A stretch of DNA of 64,000 nucleotides from Zhongshania antarctica (GTDB lineage: Bacteria > Pseudomonadota > Gammaproteobacteria > Pseudomonadales > Spongiibacteraceae), in the NCBI RefSeq assembly GCF_014202945.1, contig NZ_JACHHW010000006.1, positions 248,001 through 312,000 on the forward strand, in the 5' to 3' direction. Below, piece by piece: positions 50,049 through 59,621 of the stretch. The notes beneath the pieces were generated by a model, which made no database searches, was not told the DNA's origin, and was given only the letters and a program-made list of their open reading frames with translations. The translations under genes and the position numbers were made by a program. The first letter of the stretch is position 1, and every line of letters starts with the position of its first letter.

Positions 50049-52334
50049 ATGTCGCGAATCGCGAATGACAAAAACACAGATTATAGCCGTCGTCAGTTTT
50101 TGATCGGCTCTACAACTGCCGGTCTAATGATGGCCTTTGCCCCGAGTGTCGCGTTAGCCGGTAATACACCCGCCTCGGAGCGCTTAGGAAATAAACAGTT
50201 CAATCCCACGATCTGGTTTGAAATAGACCAAACCGGCGCTATTCTGGTGAACGTAACCCGCGCCGAAATGGGCCAGCATGTGGGTACAGCGCTAGCACGT
50301 ATTGTTGCCGACGAACTTGGTGCGGATTGGAACCGTGTGAGTTTCAAGCATGTCGATACCGATCCTAAGTGGGGCTATATGGTGACCGGCGGATCGTGGT
50401 CAGTATTCCAGTCCTATGTACCCATGTCCCAAGCCGGTGCAGCGGGTCGCGAGGCGCTAATTGAAGCCGCTGCGACACTACTCGGGGTTGCTGCCAAAGA
50501 CTGTAGAACGGAGAACAGCCAAGTTATTTGTGGCAGCAAACGCATGGACTTTGCCGAGATTGTTAAACGCGGCAAGATCGATAAAACCTATAGCGACGAG
50601 GAGCTTGCCGCGTTTTCGCCCAAGCCCGCAGCCAAGCGCACCCTCATTGCCAAACCGAGCAAGGCGCTGGATATTCCCGCCAAATCCACTGGTGCAGCGC
50701 GTTATGGCATCGACGCCGAACTCGACGGCATGATCTACGCGCGCCCGCTGATTCCACCTACCCGCTATGGGTCATCGGTGCTAAACGTCGACGACAGCGC
50801 AGCGAAACAAGTGAAAGGCTATATCGGCTATAAAGTGCTAGAAGATCCCGCCGAAATATTACAGGGCTGGGTCTCGGTGTTAGCCGACACCTACCACGGC
50901 GCGATCAAGGCCGCCGACGCGGTCAAGATAACGTACAAAGCCGGGGAAACCGCCGACGTCAGTGAGCAAGACCTGATCGCTGAGGGCGAGCGACTGGTTG
51001 CCGACAAATCCTCTGGCGGGCTGTTTGTTGAACACGGCAATATCGACATCGCCGCGAAACAAGCGAAAAAATCCATCGAAGGCCTCTACCGCACGTCCTC
51101 TGTTTTGCACTTTGCGCTAGAGCCGGTTAACGCCACCGTCGAGTTTAAAGACGGTATCTGCCATGTGTATACCGGCAACCAGTGGCAATCGCTTTTTCTG
51201 CCGGTGGTGGCCAAGTCAGTGGGCCTGAGTGAAGACAAAGTAATCATTCACCAGCACTACCTCGGTGGCGGCTTTGGCCGACGTCTGGCGGGTGACTATA
51301 TGCTGCCCGCAGCACTCACCGCAAAAGCCACCGGCAAGCCGGTAAAATTGGTTTTCACCCGCGAAGACGACTCCCGTTTTGACTGTATTCGCTCGCCCTC
51401 GGTACAGCATTTTGCCGCCTACTGGGATGCCGACAACGCCTTACAGGGCATTGAACACGCCGCTGCGGCGGGCTGGCCAACCCTCACCATGGCGCCCGGC
51501 TTTATGCCCGACAGTGTCGACAAAAAAACCAAGGTCGACACTTTCTCTATCAGTGGTGCCGACCACTGGTATAGCCTAAACAACCATCGCGTGCGCGCCA
51601 TCAATAATACCTTAGCCCAAAAAACCTTTGTGCCCGGCTGGTTGCGCGCAGTGGGACCGGGCTGGATTGGCTGGGGCGTTGAATCCTTTATGGACGAAGT
51701 CGCTCATGCTCAGGGTGAGGACCCAGCCAGCTTCCGTCTAAAACTGCTAGACGCCAAAGGTAAAAACGCCGGTAAAGCGCCGGAAGCCGTCGGCGGCGCC
51801 AAGCGTTTAGCCCATGTACTGCAAGAGGCCAAAACCAGAGCCAACTGGGGCCGCAAATTGCCCAACAATGAAGGTTTAGGACTCGCCGTTGCGGCAGGCC
51901 AAGAGCGCGGCATGCCCACCTGGAGCGCCTGTATTGCCCACGTTAAAGTAGACCCTAGCTCCGGCAAGGTGAGCGTCATTAAGCTAACCAGCGTGATGGA
52001 CTGCGGCATTGTAGTTCACCCCGACGGCGCCCTCGCGCAAACGGAAGGCGCGATGCTATGGGGTTTGAGCATGGCACTGCACGAGGGCACCGCGATTAAA
52101 GAGGGCCAGGTCGCTGACCGCAATCTCAATACCTACACGCCACTGCGTATGAGCGACGTGCCCGAGCTGGACATCAGCTTTGTGCAGAACACCGAGTTCC
52201 CGACGGGGCTCGGCGAGCCGGGCGTTATTGCGGTAGCGCCAGCCATTGGCAACGCGATTTTCAATGCCGTTGGCGCCCGTCTACGCAATTTGCCGATAAA
52301 GCCAGCCGATGTTAAAGCGGCGATGAAAGCCTGA
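50049..52334 (+). CDS. iorB: isoquinoline 1-oxidoreductase-type beta subunit (molybdopterin)
   Basis: This 761-residue molybdopterin-cytosine-dinucleotide subunit begins with a Tat signal, SRRQFLIGSTTAGLMMAF near residues 14-31, so the IorAB enzyme is exported folded to the periplasm. Typical blocks are GHYLGGGFGRR-like HYLGGGFGRRLAG, FTREDDSRFD, GWLRAVGPGWIG and the C-terminal GLGEPGVIAVAPAIGNAIF, which holds the conserved Glu of the molybdenum site. It follows iorA with one base between. No cytochrome acceptor or XdhC/MoCo chaperone gene is adjacent. Confidence 0.93.
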   Translation: MSRIANDKNTDYSRRQFLIGSTTAGLMMAFAPSVALAGNTPASERLGNKQFNPTIWFEIDQTGAILVNVTRAEMGQHVGTALARIVADELGADWNRVSFKHVDTDPKWGYMVTGGSWSVFQSYVPMSQAGAAGREALIEAAATLLGVAAKDCRTENSQVICGSKRMDFAEIVKRGKIDKTYSDEELAAFSPKPAAKRTLIAKPSKALDIPAKSTGAARYGIDAELDGMIYARPLIPPTRYGSSVLNVDDSAAKQVKGYIGYKVLEDPAEILQGWVSVLADTYHGAIKAADAVKITYKAGETADVSEQDLIAEGERLVADKSSGGLFVEHGNIDIAAKQAKKSIEGLYRTSSVLHFALEPVNATVEFKDGICHVYTGNQWQSLFLPVVAKSVGLSEDKVIIHQHYLGGGFGRRLAGDYMLPAALTAKATGKPVKLVFTREDDSRFDCIRSPSVQHFAAYWDADNALQGIEHAAAAGWPTLTMAPGFMPDSVDKKTKVDTFSISGADHWYSLNNHRVRAINNTLAQKTFVPGWLRAVGPGWIGWGVESFMDEVAHAQGEDPASFRLKLLDAKGKNAGKAPEAVGGAKRLAHVLQEAKTRANWGRKLPNNEGLGLAVAAGQERGMPTWSACIAHVKVDPSSGKVSVIKLTSVMDCGIVVHPDGALAQTEGAMLWGLSMALHEGTAIKEGQVADRNLNTYTPLRMSDVPELDISFVQNTEFPTGLGEPGVIAVAPAIGNAIFNAVGARLRNLPIKPADVKAAMKA

Positions 52335-52380
52335 AAACAGCACACCTCCCCAGGTTGTGCTGCTCTACGCTAGATGACAA

Positions 52381-52404
52381 TGTGGGCCTTTTGTAAGGCC
52401 CACA
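52381..52404 (+). terminator. hairpin after iorAB
   Basis: TGTGGGCCTT and AAGGCCCACA form a perfect 10-base-pair stem with a TTGT loop. No T-run follows, but the position suits a terminator between iorAB and the selenium operon. Confidence 0.55.
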
Positions 52405-52470
52405 CGCGTCCAACTTCTCTCCGTGAGCTATTCAGCGTAGACTGCTGCCCTCTCAATTAAATACAAGCTT

Positions 52471-53592
52471 ATGACCAAGCGCAGCAATAGCGATGATTTC
52501 CGCACGCTCTTCCTCAAGGACATTCCCTTGCTGGATGTACGTGCGCCGGTGGAATTCAATAAAGGCGCCTTTCCCTGCGCCACTAATATTCCACTGCTCG
52601 ACGATGAGCAGCGGCATGTTATTGGTACCCGCTATAAAGAGCAGGGCCAAGATGCCGCCATTGCACTGGGCTGGACGCTTGCCACCCCCGCCATTCAAGC
52701 CCAGCGTATTGCTGACTGGACGCGCTATGTTCAGCAATATCCCGAGGGCTACTTATATTGTTTTCGCGGCGGTTTGCGCTCCAATCTCAGTAAAAAACTC
52801 ATTGCAGAAGCGGGTATTGATTACCCCTTAATAACCGGCGGCTACAAAGCCATGCGCCGCTTTTTAATTGATGAGCTCGACATCCACAGCGCCGCCTTGC
52901 GCGAAGCCAACACGCCACTGATACTCGTTTCAGGCCGCACCGGCAGCGGCAAAACGCGGGTTATTCAGCGCATTGCCCGCAGTTTTGATTTAGAGGGTTT
53001 CGCCAATCATCGCGGCTCGGCCTTTGGCCGTCAGGTTATGCCTCAGCCTGCACAGATTGATTTTGAAAACACCTTGAGTATTGCGGTTTTAAAGCTGCGC
53101 GACGCCCACCCCCTGTCGCCATTGTTCACCGAAGACGAGGGCCATATGATTGGCTCGGTGACCTTGCCACTTGAGCTGCAGGCCACCATGCAACAGGCGC
53201 CACTGGCCGTATTGGAAACCCCGCTTGAAGAGCGGATCGACATCGCCCTAGAGGAGTACGTGCTTAGTGCGCGGCCGGAATACATCCAAGCCTTTGGCGA
53301 AGAGCTGGGCAGCGAAAAATTCCGTGAGCAAATTCTTGGCAATCTCAATCGTATTCGCAAACGCCTCGGCGGTGACCGCCACAAAGTGCTAATGACAATA
53401 TTCAGCGCCGCGCTCAGCGAGCTTGAAAACACCGGCATTGCCGATAGCTTTCGCCCCGGCATAGAAGTGCTGCTAAGCAATTATTACGACCCCATGTACG
53501 ACTATCAACAAAGCCGCCGCGATGGTCGCGAAATTTTTCGCGGCAACAAAGATGAGATCGTGGCTTGGGCACAACATTACACGCCAATATAA
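52471..53592 (+). CDS. selU: tRNA 2-selenouridine synthase
   Basis: SelU (MnmH/YbbB) replaces the sulfur of 2-thiouridine at the tRNA wobble position with selenium from selenophosphate. The 373-residue protein has an N-terminal rhodanese domain with Cys97 in YCFRGGLRS, the same residue number as the essential Cys of the E. coli enzyme, and a C-terminal P-loop domain with GRTGSGKT at 155-162. It heads a five-gene run that also contains a PhnDCE-like importer and selD. Confidence 0.95.
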   Translation: MTKRSNSDDFRTLFLKDIPLLDVRAPVEFNKGAFPCATNIPLLDDEQRHVIGTRYKEQGQDAAIALGWTLATPAIQAQRIADWTRYVQQYPEGYLYCFRGGLRSNLSKKLIAEAGIDYPLITGGYKAMRRFLIDELDIHSAALREANTPLILVSGRTGSGKTRVIQRIARSFDLEGFANHRGSAFGRQVMPQPAQIDFENTLSIAVLKLRDAHPLSPLFTEDEGHMIGSVTLPLELQATMQQAPLAVLETPLEERIDIALEEYVLSARPEYIQAFGEELGSEKFREQILGNLNRIRKRLGGDRHKVLMTIFSAALSELENTGIADSFRPGIEVLLSNYYDPMYDYQQSRRDGREIFRGNKDEIVAWAQHYTPI

Positions 53593-53624
53593 TTCCCTTT
53601 ACTCACTCTCTACAGGAGAATCCC

Positions 53625-54491
53625 GTGCGGTTATTGACTGTTTTAACAGCGCTGCTCGTCTCAAGTTCGATTAGTCTTAGCGCCCTTGCTGAGACCTTTA
53701 GTTTCACGGCCATTCCAGATCAGGACGAGTCGCGTCTGCAGGAACGCTTTGGCAAGGTTGCGGCGTATTTAGAGAAAGAACTGGGCGTAAAAGTAAAATA
53801 CGTGCCGGTCAAAAGCTACGCCGCAGCGGTAACCGCGTATCGCAACAACCAAGTACAGCTCGCTTGGTTTGGCGGCTTGTCTGGCGTGCAGGCGCGGGAA
53901 CTCGTGGCGGGCAGTGAAGCCATTGCTCAAGGCTACGAAGATCAGTTTTTTGTGACCTACCTAATTGCCAATAAGCGCAGCGGCCTGAGCATGTCTGACG
54001 ATTTTCCAGCGGGTATCGCTAACAAGACATTCACCTTTGGAGCCAAGGGGTCTACCTCTGGCCGCTTAATGCCGGAATTTTATATTCGCGAGCATTTTAA
54101 AAAATCCCCCGAGCAAATTTTTACACGAGTGGGTTTTTCCGACGACCACAGCCGCACCATTGCACTGGTGCAGTCCGGCGCCTATGAGCTCGGCGCAGTG
54201 AATTACAAAGTGTGGGAAGACGAACTCGCCGCGGGCATTATCGACCCAAGCGAAGTGAGTGTTATTTGGCAAACCCCCAGCTACCCAGATTATCAGTGGA
54301 GTATTCGCGGTGACGTAGATGCGCGCTGGGGCACAGGCTTTAAGGCCAAAGTTAAACAGAGCTTATTGAATATTAGCGACGCCGAAATTCTGGCCGCGTT
54401 TCCCCGCCAGTCCTTTGTTGAAGCCACTAACGACGATTATCAGCCGATTAAAGACACCGCCATGGCCATTGGCTTGATGGATGCCGAATAG
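53625..54491 (+). CDS. PhnD-like substrate-binding protein of a putative selenium oxyanion ABC importer
   Basis: The product is 288 residues from the GTG at 53625 (AGGAG 6 bases upstream). A signal peptide (LLTVLTALLVSSSISLSALA) is followed by the phosphonate-binding-protein fold: FTAIPDQDESRL, YAAAVTAYRNNQVQLAWFGG and SRTIALVQSGAYELGAVNYK. Proteins of this subgroup encoded beside selD and selU are described as putative selenate-binding proteins. It lies 32 bases after selU, and the ATPase gene overlaps its end. Phosphate or phosphonate remains a possible substrate. Confidence 0.85.
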   Translation: MRLLTVLTALLVSSSISLSALAETFSFTAIPDQDESRLQERFGKVAAYLEKELGVKVKYVPVKSYAAAVTAYRNNQVQLAWFGGLSGVQARELVAGSEAIAQGYEDQFFVTYLIANKRSGLSMSDDFPAGIANKTFTFGAKGSTSGRLMPEFYIREHFKKSPEQIFTRVGFSDDHSRTIALVQSGAYELGAVNYKVWEDELAAGIIDPSEVSVIWQTPSYPDYQWSIRGDVDARWGTGFKAKVKQSLLNISDAEILAAFPRQSFVEATNDDYQPIKDTAMAIGLMDAE

Positions 54492-55155
54492 AGCTAAACC
54501 CGCTATGTTCGAGCTGCACAATATTAGTTTAAAGTACCGCGAACAGACGGTAGTCAAGGACGTGTCGCTGACTATTCGCGAAGGCGAAAGCGTGGCACTG
54601 GTCGGCCCCTCTGGGGCGGGCAAGTCTACCCTGCTTAAGCATTTGCGCAGTGTGCAAGCGACCAAGATCGCGTGGTGCCCGCAACACGCGGGACTGGTGC
54701 CCATGCTCAGCGCCTACCACAACATTTATATGGGTGGCCTCAGTCGTCGTTCCTCGCTCTACAACCTCGCTAATTTACTGCGGCCCTTCGCTGGGCCCAA
54801 GACTGAAATACAAGTATTGGCGGAAAGTGTTGAATTGCGCGATGAACTGCACCGCAGGGCAGACGAACTCTCTGGCGGCCAGCAGCAACGCGTGGCCATT
54901 GGCCGCGCTCTGTATCAGCAACAGGCAATTTTTATTGGCGACGAGCCAGTGTCGGCAGTTGATGCCATACAAGCCGACAAAATACTCAGCCTGATCAGCC
55001 AGCGCCATCAGACCATAGTGCTAGCCCTACACGATACCGAACAAGCGCTGCGCGTTTGCCAGCGTATTGTCGGCTTAAAAGACGGCGCCATCGTCTTTGA
55101 TTTGCCGAGTGCGCAGGTAACGGCCGAGCAACTAGCTGCGCTGTATCAAGCGTAA
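54481..55155 (+). CDS. ABC transporter ATPase, PhnC-like (selenium importer)
   Basis: The 224-residue ATPase has Walker A GPSGAGKST, the signature LSGGQQQR, Walker B AIFIGDEP and a switch His in LALHDTEQA. The ATG at 54481 overlaps the binding-protein gene by 11 bases; an ATG at 54505 fits the family N-terminus (MFELHNISLKY) and may be the true start. It would energise the permease that begins with a one-base overlap (TAATG). Function in selenium uptake is inferred from the operon. Confidence 0.88.
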   Translation: MPNRAKPAMFELHNISLKYREQTVVKDVSLTIREGESVALVGPSGAGKSTLLKHLRSVQATKIAWCPQHAGLVPMLSAYHNIYMGGLSRRSSLYNLANLLRPFAGPKTEIQVLAESVELRDELHRRADELSGGQQQRVAIGRALYQQQAIFIGDEPVSAVDAIQADKILSLISQRHQTIVLALHDTEQALRVCQRIVGLKDGAIVFDLPSAQVTAEQLAALYQA

Positions 55156-56645
55156 TGAACGTTAAGACTCGCCCCCACAACAATACCCGACTTAAATTAA
55201 GTTTATGGCTGGCGCTGGCTGGCTTTATCGCCCTGCTGTTTGCCGACATCGACATGCATCGCGCCAGCCCCGGCCAAGAATTACTGCGCATGGCGCAAGG
55301 ACTAATGGCGCCCAACTTCTGGTCTTATCGCGAAATTGCCAGCAGCGCCTTTAACACCCTCGCCTTTGCCCTTCAGGGTATGGCACTGGCCAGCGCCGCG
55401 GGCTTTATACTGGCGCTGCTGTATCGCCACCCCGCAGTGCGGGGCTTTTGCGCTTTTATACGCGCGATTCACGAATTGTTTTGGGCGCTGATTTTTATTC
55501 AATTATTTGGGCTATCGCCGCTCACGGGTTTGCTCGCCATTGCCATCCCCTATGCCGGTACCCTAGCGAAAATTTACGGCGAATTATTTGAGGAGACCGA
55601 GGCCGCGCCACGCAACAACCTATTGCAGAGCGCAGGGCTTAGCGCCTTTTTCTACACCACATTGCCACTAGCGTGGCGGCCACTGCTGCAATACACCAGC
55701 TACCGCTTTGAGTGCGCAATTCGCTCGAGTATTGTTTTAGGTTTTGTTGGCCTGCCCACCCTCGGCTACCATTTAGAAACTGCGCTGGGCAATGGCCAAT
55801 ACAATGACGCCGCCGCCCTGCTCTATGTGCTGCTGGCCATTGTGGTTAGCCTGCGCTGGTGGCTAAAAAAAGCGCTATTGCCAGTGTATTTAGTTGCCGC
55901 ACTTATTTATTTGCCGCCCAACGCGCATTTCAGCTGGGCAAATATTGCGCGTTTTCTTAGCGAAGATATTATTCCCGCGCCGCTGCGCAATAAGGCCAAT
56001 ATTGATTATGTCGCCGTGTTCGATTGGCTGGCGATGCTCTGGCAGCAACAAATTCTACCGGGCGTGACCAGCACCTTAATCCTCAGCCAGATCGCCCTAC
56101 TGCTCACTGCCATACTCAGTCTGGCGTGGTTTCCACTTAATTCACGGCAGTTTTTTAGCCCGCTAAAACGCAGCCTAGGCGATGGCTTTTTAATTATTGC
56201 CCGCACCCTGCCCGAGTATTTACTGGCCTTTATCGGCCTGTTGTTATTGGGGCCATCGATGCTGCCCGCCATACTCGCGCTGGGCATTCACAACGGGGCG
56301 ATCATTGCCCATTTGCTGGGGCGCTACAGCGGCGAGTTAGTGTTACGCGAGGATGCCTGCACCGGCATCAATCGCTACAGCTATGAAATACTGCCGCGAG
56401 TTTATCGCCAATTTCTGGCCCTTTTACTCTACCGCTGGGAGGTCATTATGCGCGAGACAGCCATTCTCGGTATGCTCGGTATTGGCACCTTAGGCTTTTA
56501 TATCGACTCGGCCTTTGAAGAGTTTCGTTTTGACCGCGCGCTGCTCTTGATTCTCTGCGCCGCTATACTGAATATTATCGCCGATATGTTCGCCCGCAAC
56601 CTACGCCAGCGATTGCATCTGCGACCATCCCCTGAGACCCTGTAG
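55155..56645 (+). CDS. fused two-domain ABC permease, PhnE-like (selenium importer)
   Basis: At 496 residues this is about twice the length of a single PhnE. Two permease domains follow each other: the first with the coupling loop GTLAKIYGELFEETEAAPRNNL near 135-155, read in part, and the second with GAIIAHLLGRYSGELVLREDA near 375-395. It has about 10-12 membrane segments. The fusion should act as the complete membrane channel of the importer, with no second permease gene needed. It overlaps the ATPase gene by one base. Confidence 0.87.
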   Translation: MNVKTRPHNNTRLKLSLWLALAGFIALLFADIDMHRASPGQELLRMAQGLMAPNFWSYREIASSAFNTLAFALQGMALASAAGFILALLYRHPAVRGFCAFIRAIHELFWALIFIQLFGLSPLTGLLAIAIPYAGTLAKIYGELFEETEAAPRNNLLQSAGLSAFFYTTLPLAWRPLLQYTSYRFECAIRSSIVLGFVGLPTLGYHLETALGNGQYNDAAALLYVLLAIVVSLRWWLKKALLPVYLVAALIYLPPNAHFSWANIARFLSEDIIPAPLRNKANIDYVAVFDWLAMLWQQQILPGVTSTLILSQIALLLTAILSLAWFPLNSRQFFSPLKRSLGDGFLIIARTLPEYLLAFIGLLLLGPSMLPAILALGIHNGAIIAHLLGRYSGELVLREDACTGINRYSYEILPRVYRQFLALLLYRWEVIMRETAILGMLGIGTLGFYIDSAFEEFRFDRALLLILCAAILNIIADMFARNLRQRLHLRPSPETL

Positions 56646-56675
56646 GCCACCACCAATAAAAGCCGATAACAATAC

Positions 56676-58973
56676 ATGAGCATGGCAATCCCCCCCGCAG
56701 TGAACTATCGCGACCTCGTGCTTATCGGTGGCGGCCACGCCCATGCCCAAGTCATAAAAATGTGGGGCATGCAGCCGCTGGCTGGCGTGCGGCTCACCGT
56801 GATCTCGCCGCAGGTGCAAACCCCTTACTCGGGTATGTTGCCGGGTCTGGTTGCCGGTCACTATCAATTTGACGACGCCCATATCGACTTAATGCGGCTT
56901 TGCCAATTTGCCGGTGCGCGCTTTATACAGGCCAGCGTGGTGGCTATTGATCTTGAGCAAAAGCAGCTGCTGCTAACCGGCAAAGACCGTCCGCCCATTG
57001 GCTTCGATCTGCTGTCGATCAACAGCGGTATAACACCAGATTTGAGCATTGCCGGAGCCGAGCAATTCGCCACGCCGGTGAAACCGATCAGTGATTTTTA
57101 TCCCCGCTGGCAACACACTCTTGCAGCGCTGCGCCGAGCAAAAGCACCCGCAGCCATCAGTGTGGTCGGTGGCGGCGCCGCGGGTGTTGAATTAATACTG
57201 GCCATGCAATACGCCATTAGCCAATACCCAGACATCGCTACGCCCAGCTATCATCTGCTGTACTCCAGCGCGGAATTACTAAAAGCCTATCCGCATCGCA
57301 TCCGTAAGGTCGTGAATGCCGCCTTACAGGCCAAGGGCATTCAACTGCATGCCGAGGCCAAGGTCGTCAATATCGCTGACCAGCGCATTGATATTGCGGG
57401 GACAGGTCATGGCCAAGATAAAAATCACTCATTGCACAGCGAACATATTTTTTGGTGTACCAACGCCAAAGCCGCGGACTGGCCTAAGCGCTCTGGCCTT
57501 GCCTGCGACGCCAATGGCTTTATCGCGATAAATGACAGCCTGCAGTCACTCAGCCACGACTTTGTGTTTGCCGCCGGCGACATCGCCCAGCAAGTGAATC
57601 ACCCTCGCCCGGCAGCTGGCGTATTCGCGGTGCGCCAAGGGCCGGTGTTATTCGCTAATTTGCAGCGCAAGCTATTGGGCCAGCTCTTAAAACAACATCG
57701 TCCGCAACACGATTTTTTAAGCATTTTGGCGCTGGGCAGGCAAGCTGCCATCGCCCACCGGCCCTTTTGGCCAACACTGAGTGGCGACTGGGTCTGGCGC
57801 TGGAAAGACAAAATTGATCGCCGCTTTATGGCTATGTTTAGCGAACTCAGCATGGGCACTAATCAGGCTAGGGTGCAGTTTGTCGATCCCTTCATTAGCG
57901 GCGACGAAACCCCGAGCGATGCACAGGCAATGCGTTGTGGTGGCTGCGGCGCCAAGGTCGGCGCCAGCACCCTCAGCAAAGTGATTAAGCAGTTAAGCCC
58001 TGTCCAGCGCGACGATATCGCCTGGGGCTTAGACGCCCCCGACGACGCCGCCGCCATCTGGGTAAATCAAGACCAATGCGCGGCGCCGCAACTGCTATTA
58101 CAAAGCGTTGACCACTTTCGCGCCTTTATCGACGAGCCGTATTTACTCGGCCAAATTGCCGCCCAGCACGCCTTAAGTGATTTGTTTGCCATGAACGCCC
58201 AAGCCCAAAGTGCAATGGCGATTGCCAGTTTGCCCTTTGCCGGCGAGAAGATAACCGAACGCGATCTACTGCAATTAATGAGCGGCGCGGTGAAAGTGCT
58301 TAATGACAATCACTGCAGCCTGACCGGCGGCCACACCAGCGAAGCAGCTGAACTCAGCATTGGTTTTGTGGTGAACGGATTAGCTGCGCCAGACGCAGTA
58401 CTCACCAAGGCCGACCTGCACGAGCACGAGGTGTTAATACTAAGCCAAGCGCTTGGCACCGGCACTTTGTTTGCGGCCCACGGCCAATTGCAGGCCCAGG
58501 GCAAATGGTTGGAAGGCGCCTTGGCGGCCATGCTCAGCAGCAATCGCAGCGCCGGCGCGATTTTTCACGCCCACGGTGCCAGCGCCTGCACCGACGTTAC
58601 CGGCTTTGGCTTGTTAGGCCATTTGGTCGAGATGCTAAAGCCCAGCGGCTTGTCTGCACGCCTTAAACTCGGCTGCATCCCCGCTTTAGACGGCGCACTA
58701 AGGTGTTTAGCAAATGGCATTAGCAGCAGCTTACAGACTCAAAATCAGCGGATTGGCGCGGTCGTCAAAAACGCAGAAGCATGGCGTAACCACAGGGTAT
58801 ACCCGCTGTTATTCGACCCTCAAACTTCAGGCGGCCTATTGGCCAGCGTGCCGCAAACCCGTGCAGTGGAGTGCGTACAGGCCTTGCGCGAGGCGGGTTA
58901 CCCAGCGGCGTGCATTATCGGTGAAGTCTATCGGAACGAAGCGGCGACAAACGCCATTGAACTAACAGAGTAA
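56676..58973 (+). CDS. selD: NADH-dehydrogenase-like domain fused to selenophosphate synthetase
   Basis: Residues about 12-400 form a pyridine-nucleotide-disulfide oxidoreductase of the NDH-2 type (LIGGGHAHAQV 16-26, VVGGGAAGVE 163-172, FVFAAGDIAQ 296-305). Residues about 415-765 are SelD, which makes selenophosphate from selenide and ATP. The SelD active site reads CGGCGAK, with Cys424 and Lys427 matching Cys17 and Lys20 of E. coli SelD; no in-frame UGA/Sec is used. The fusion is known in marine bacteria. The oxidoreductase part may supply electrons to reduce selenium to selenide. It closes the selenium operon, 30 bases after the permease. Confidence 0.95.
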   Translation: MSMAIPPAVNYRDLVLIGGGHAHAQVIKMWGMQPLAGVRLTVISPQVQTPYSGMLPGLVAGHYQFDDAHIDLMRLCQFAGARFIQASVVAIDLEQKQLLLTGKDRPPIGFDLLSINSGITPDLSIAGAEQFATPVKPISDFYPRWQHTLAALRRAKAPAAISVVGGGAAGVELILAMQYAISQYPDIATPSYHLLYSSAELLKAYPHRIRKVVNAALQAKGIQLHAEAKVVNIADQRIDIAGTGHGQDKNHSLHSEHIFWCTNAKAADWPKRSGLACDANGFIAINDSLQSLSHDFVFAAGDIAQQVNHPRPAAGVFAVRQGPVLFANLQRKLLGQLLKQHRPQHDFLSILALGRQAAIAHRPFWPTLSGDWVWRWKDKIDRRFMAMFSELSMGTNQARVQFVDPFISGDETPSDAQAMRCGGCGAKVGASTLSKVIKQLSPVQRDDIAWGLDAPDDAAAIWVNQDQCAAPQLLLQSVDHFRAFIDEPYLLGQIAAQHALSDLFAMNAQAQSAMAIASLPFAGEKITERDLLQLMSGAVKVLNDNHCSLTGGHTSEAAELSIGFVVNGLAAPDAVLTKADLHEHEVLILSQALGTGTLFAAHGQLQAQGKWLEGALAAMLSSNRSAGAIFHAHGASACTDVTGFGLLGHLVEMLKPSGLSARLKLGCIPALDGALRCLANGISSSLQTQNQRIGAVVKNAEAWRNHRVYPLLFDPQTSGGLLASVPQTRAVECVQALREAGYPAACIIGEVYRNEAATNAIELTE

Positions 58974-58997
58974 TTCAATGGCATTAAAGAGCGGACT

Positions 58998-59537
58998 TTA
59001 CAAAAACCCGAGGGCCAAAAATAGCAGCAGACCAACACTGCACAACACCAAGGTCTGGCGCCGATAGGCTGCACTCATCAAACCTAAATAGAGGCCGCTA
59101 ATCATGATAATAATGAGGCCCAGTGCAAACCCTGTTTCAAACCACTTATACCAGCGCGGGCCGTGGCCCATGTGTAATTCCATCAGCGCCGCTTGCCAAT
59201 TTGGCGATACCGTCGTAATCGACACACCGTCGGCTTTTTGACTTAAACGATAGTGTTCCCGGTTGCTCGGCCGCGTAGAAAATTCGCGGCCTTTAGCTTT
59301 CACATATTCAAAGCGCGCCTCTACGCCTAGGCTTTGCAGGGCGGTGTGCACATCGCTGTTTAAACTGGAACTGTCGGCATCGAGCTTAAGTCCAGCCACA
59401 TAGCCTAATTCGGTACTGGTCATTACCTCTTTAACGCCCAGCAAGTGCAAACCACCGGACACCGCCATGATAATCACCATCGGCGCAAAAAAAGCGGCGA
59501 GGTACAAATGAATAGAAACTAACAAACGGCGAGACAT
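58998..59537 (-). CDS. small PepSY-type membrane protein
   Basis: The 179-residue protein starts with a membrane segment (LVSIHLYLAAFFAPMVIIMAVSGGLHLLG), has a periplasmic PepSY-like region with RFEYVKAKGREF and HYRLSQKADGVSITTVS, and then two more membrane segments (GFALGLIIIMISGLYLG and LVLCSVGLLLFLALGF). A conserved His-rich MELHMGHGPRWYKW block precedes the second segment. It may be a membrane reductase or heme/metal-related component; function is not known. It lies 84 bases after the Met-rich outer-membrane gene on the same strand. Confidence 0.75.
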   Translation of the reverse strand: MSRRLLVSIHLYLAAFFAPMVIIMAVSGGLHLLGVKEVMTSTELGYVAGLKLDADSSSLNSDVHTALQSLGVEARFEYVKAKGREFSTRPSNREHYRLSQKADGVSITTVSPNWQAALMELHMGHGPRWYKWFETGFALGLIIIMISGLYLGLMSAAYRRQTLVLCSVGLLLFLALGFL

Positions 59538-59621
59538 ACGCTAAATCCTTTAATTACAAATACCTTGAAGTCGATTTGTATTAGACACAGCCCAGCCTAC
59601 TATCCCTCGGTGAAACATTCA

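Noticed and set aside
56676-58973. In-frame UGA selenocysteine in SelD
   Set aside because: The active-site position is encoded as Cys (CGGCGAK) and the frame is uninterrupted.
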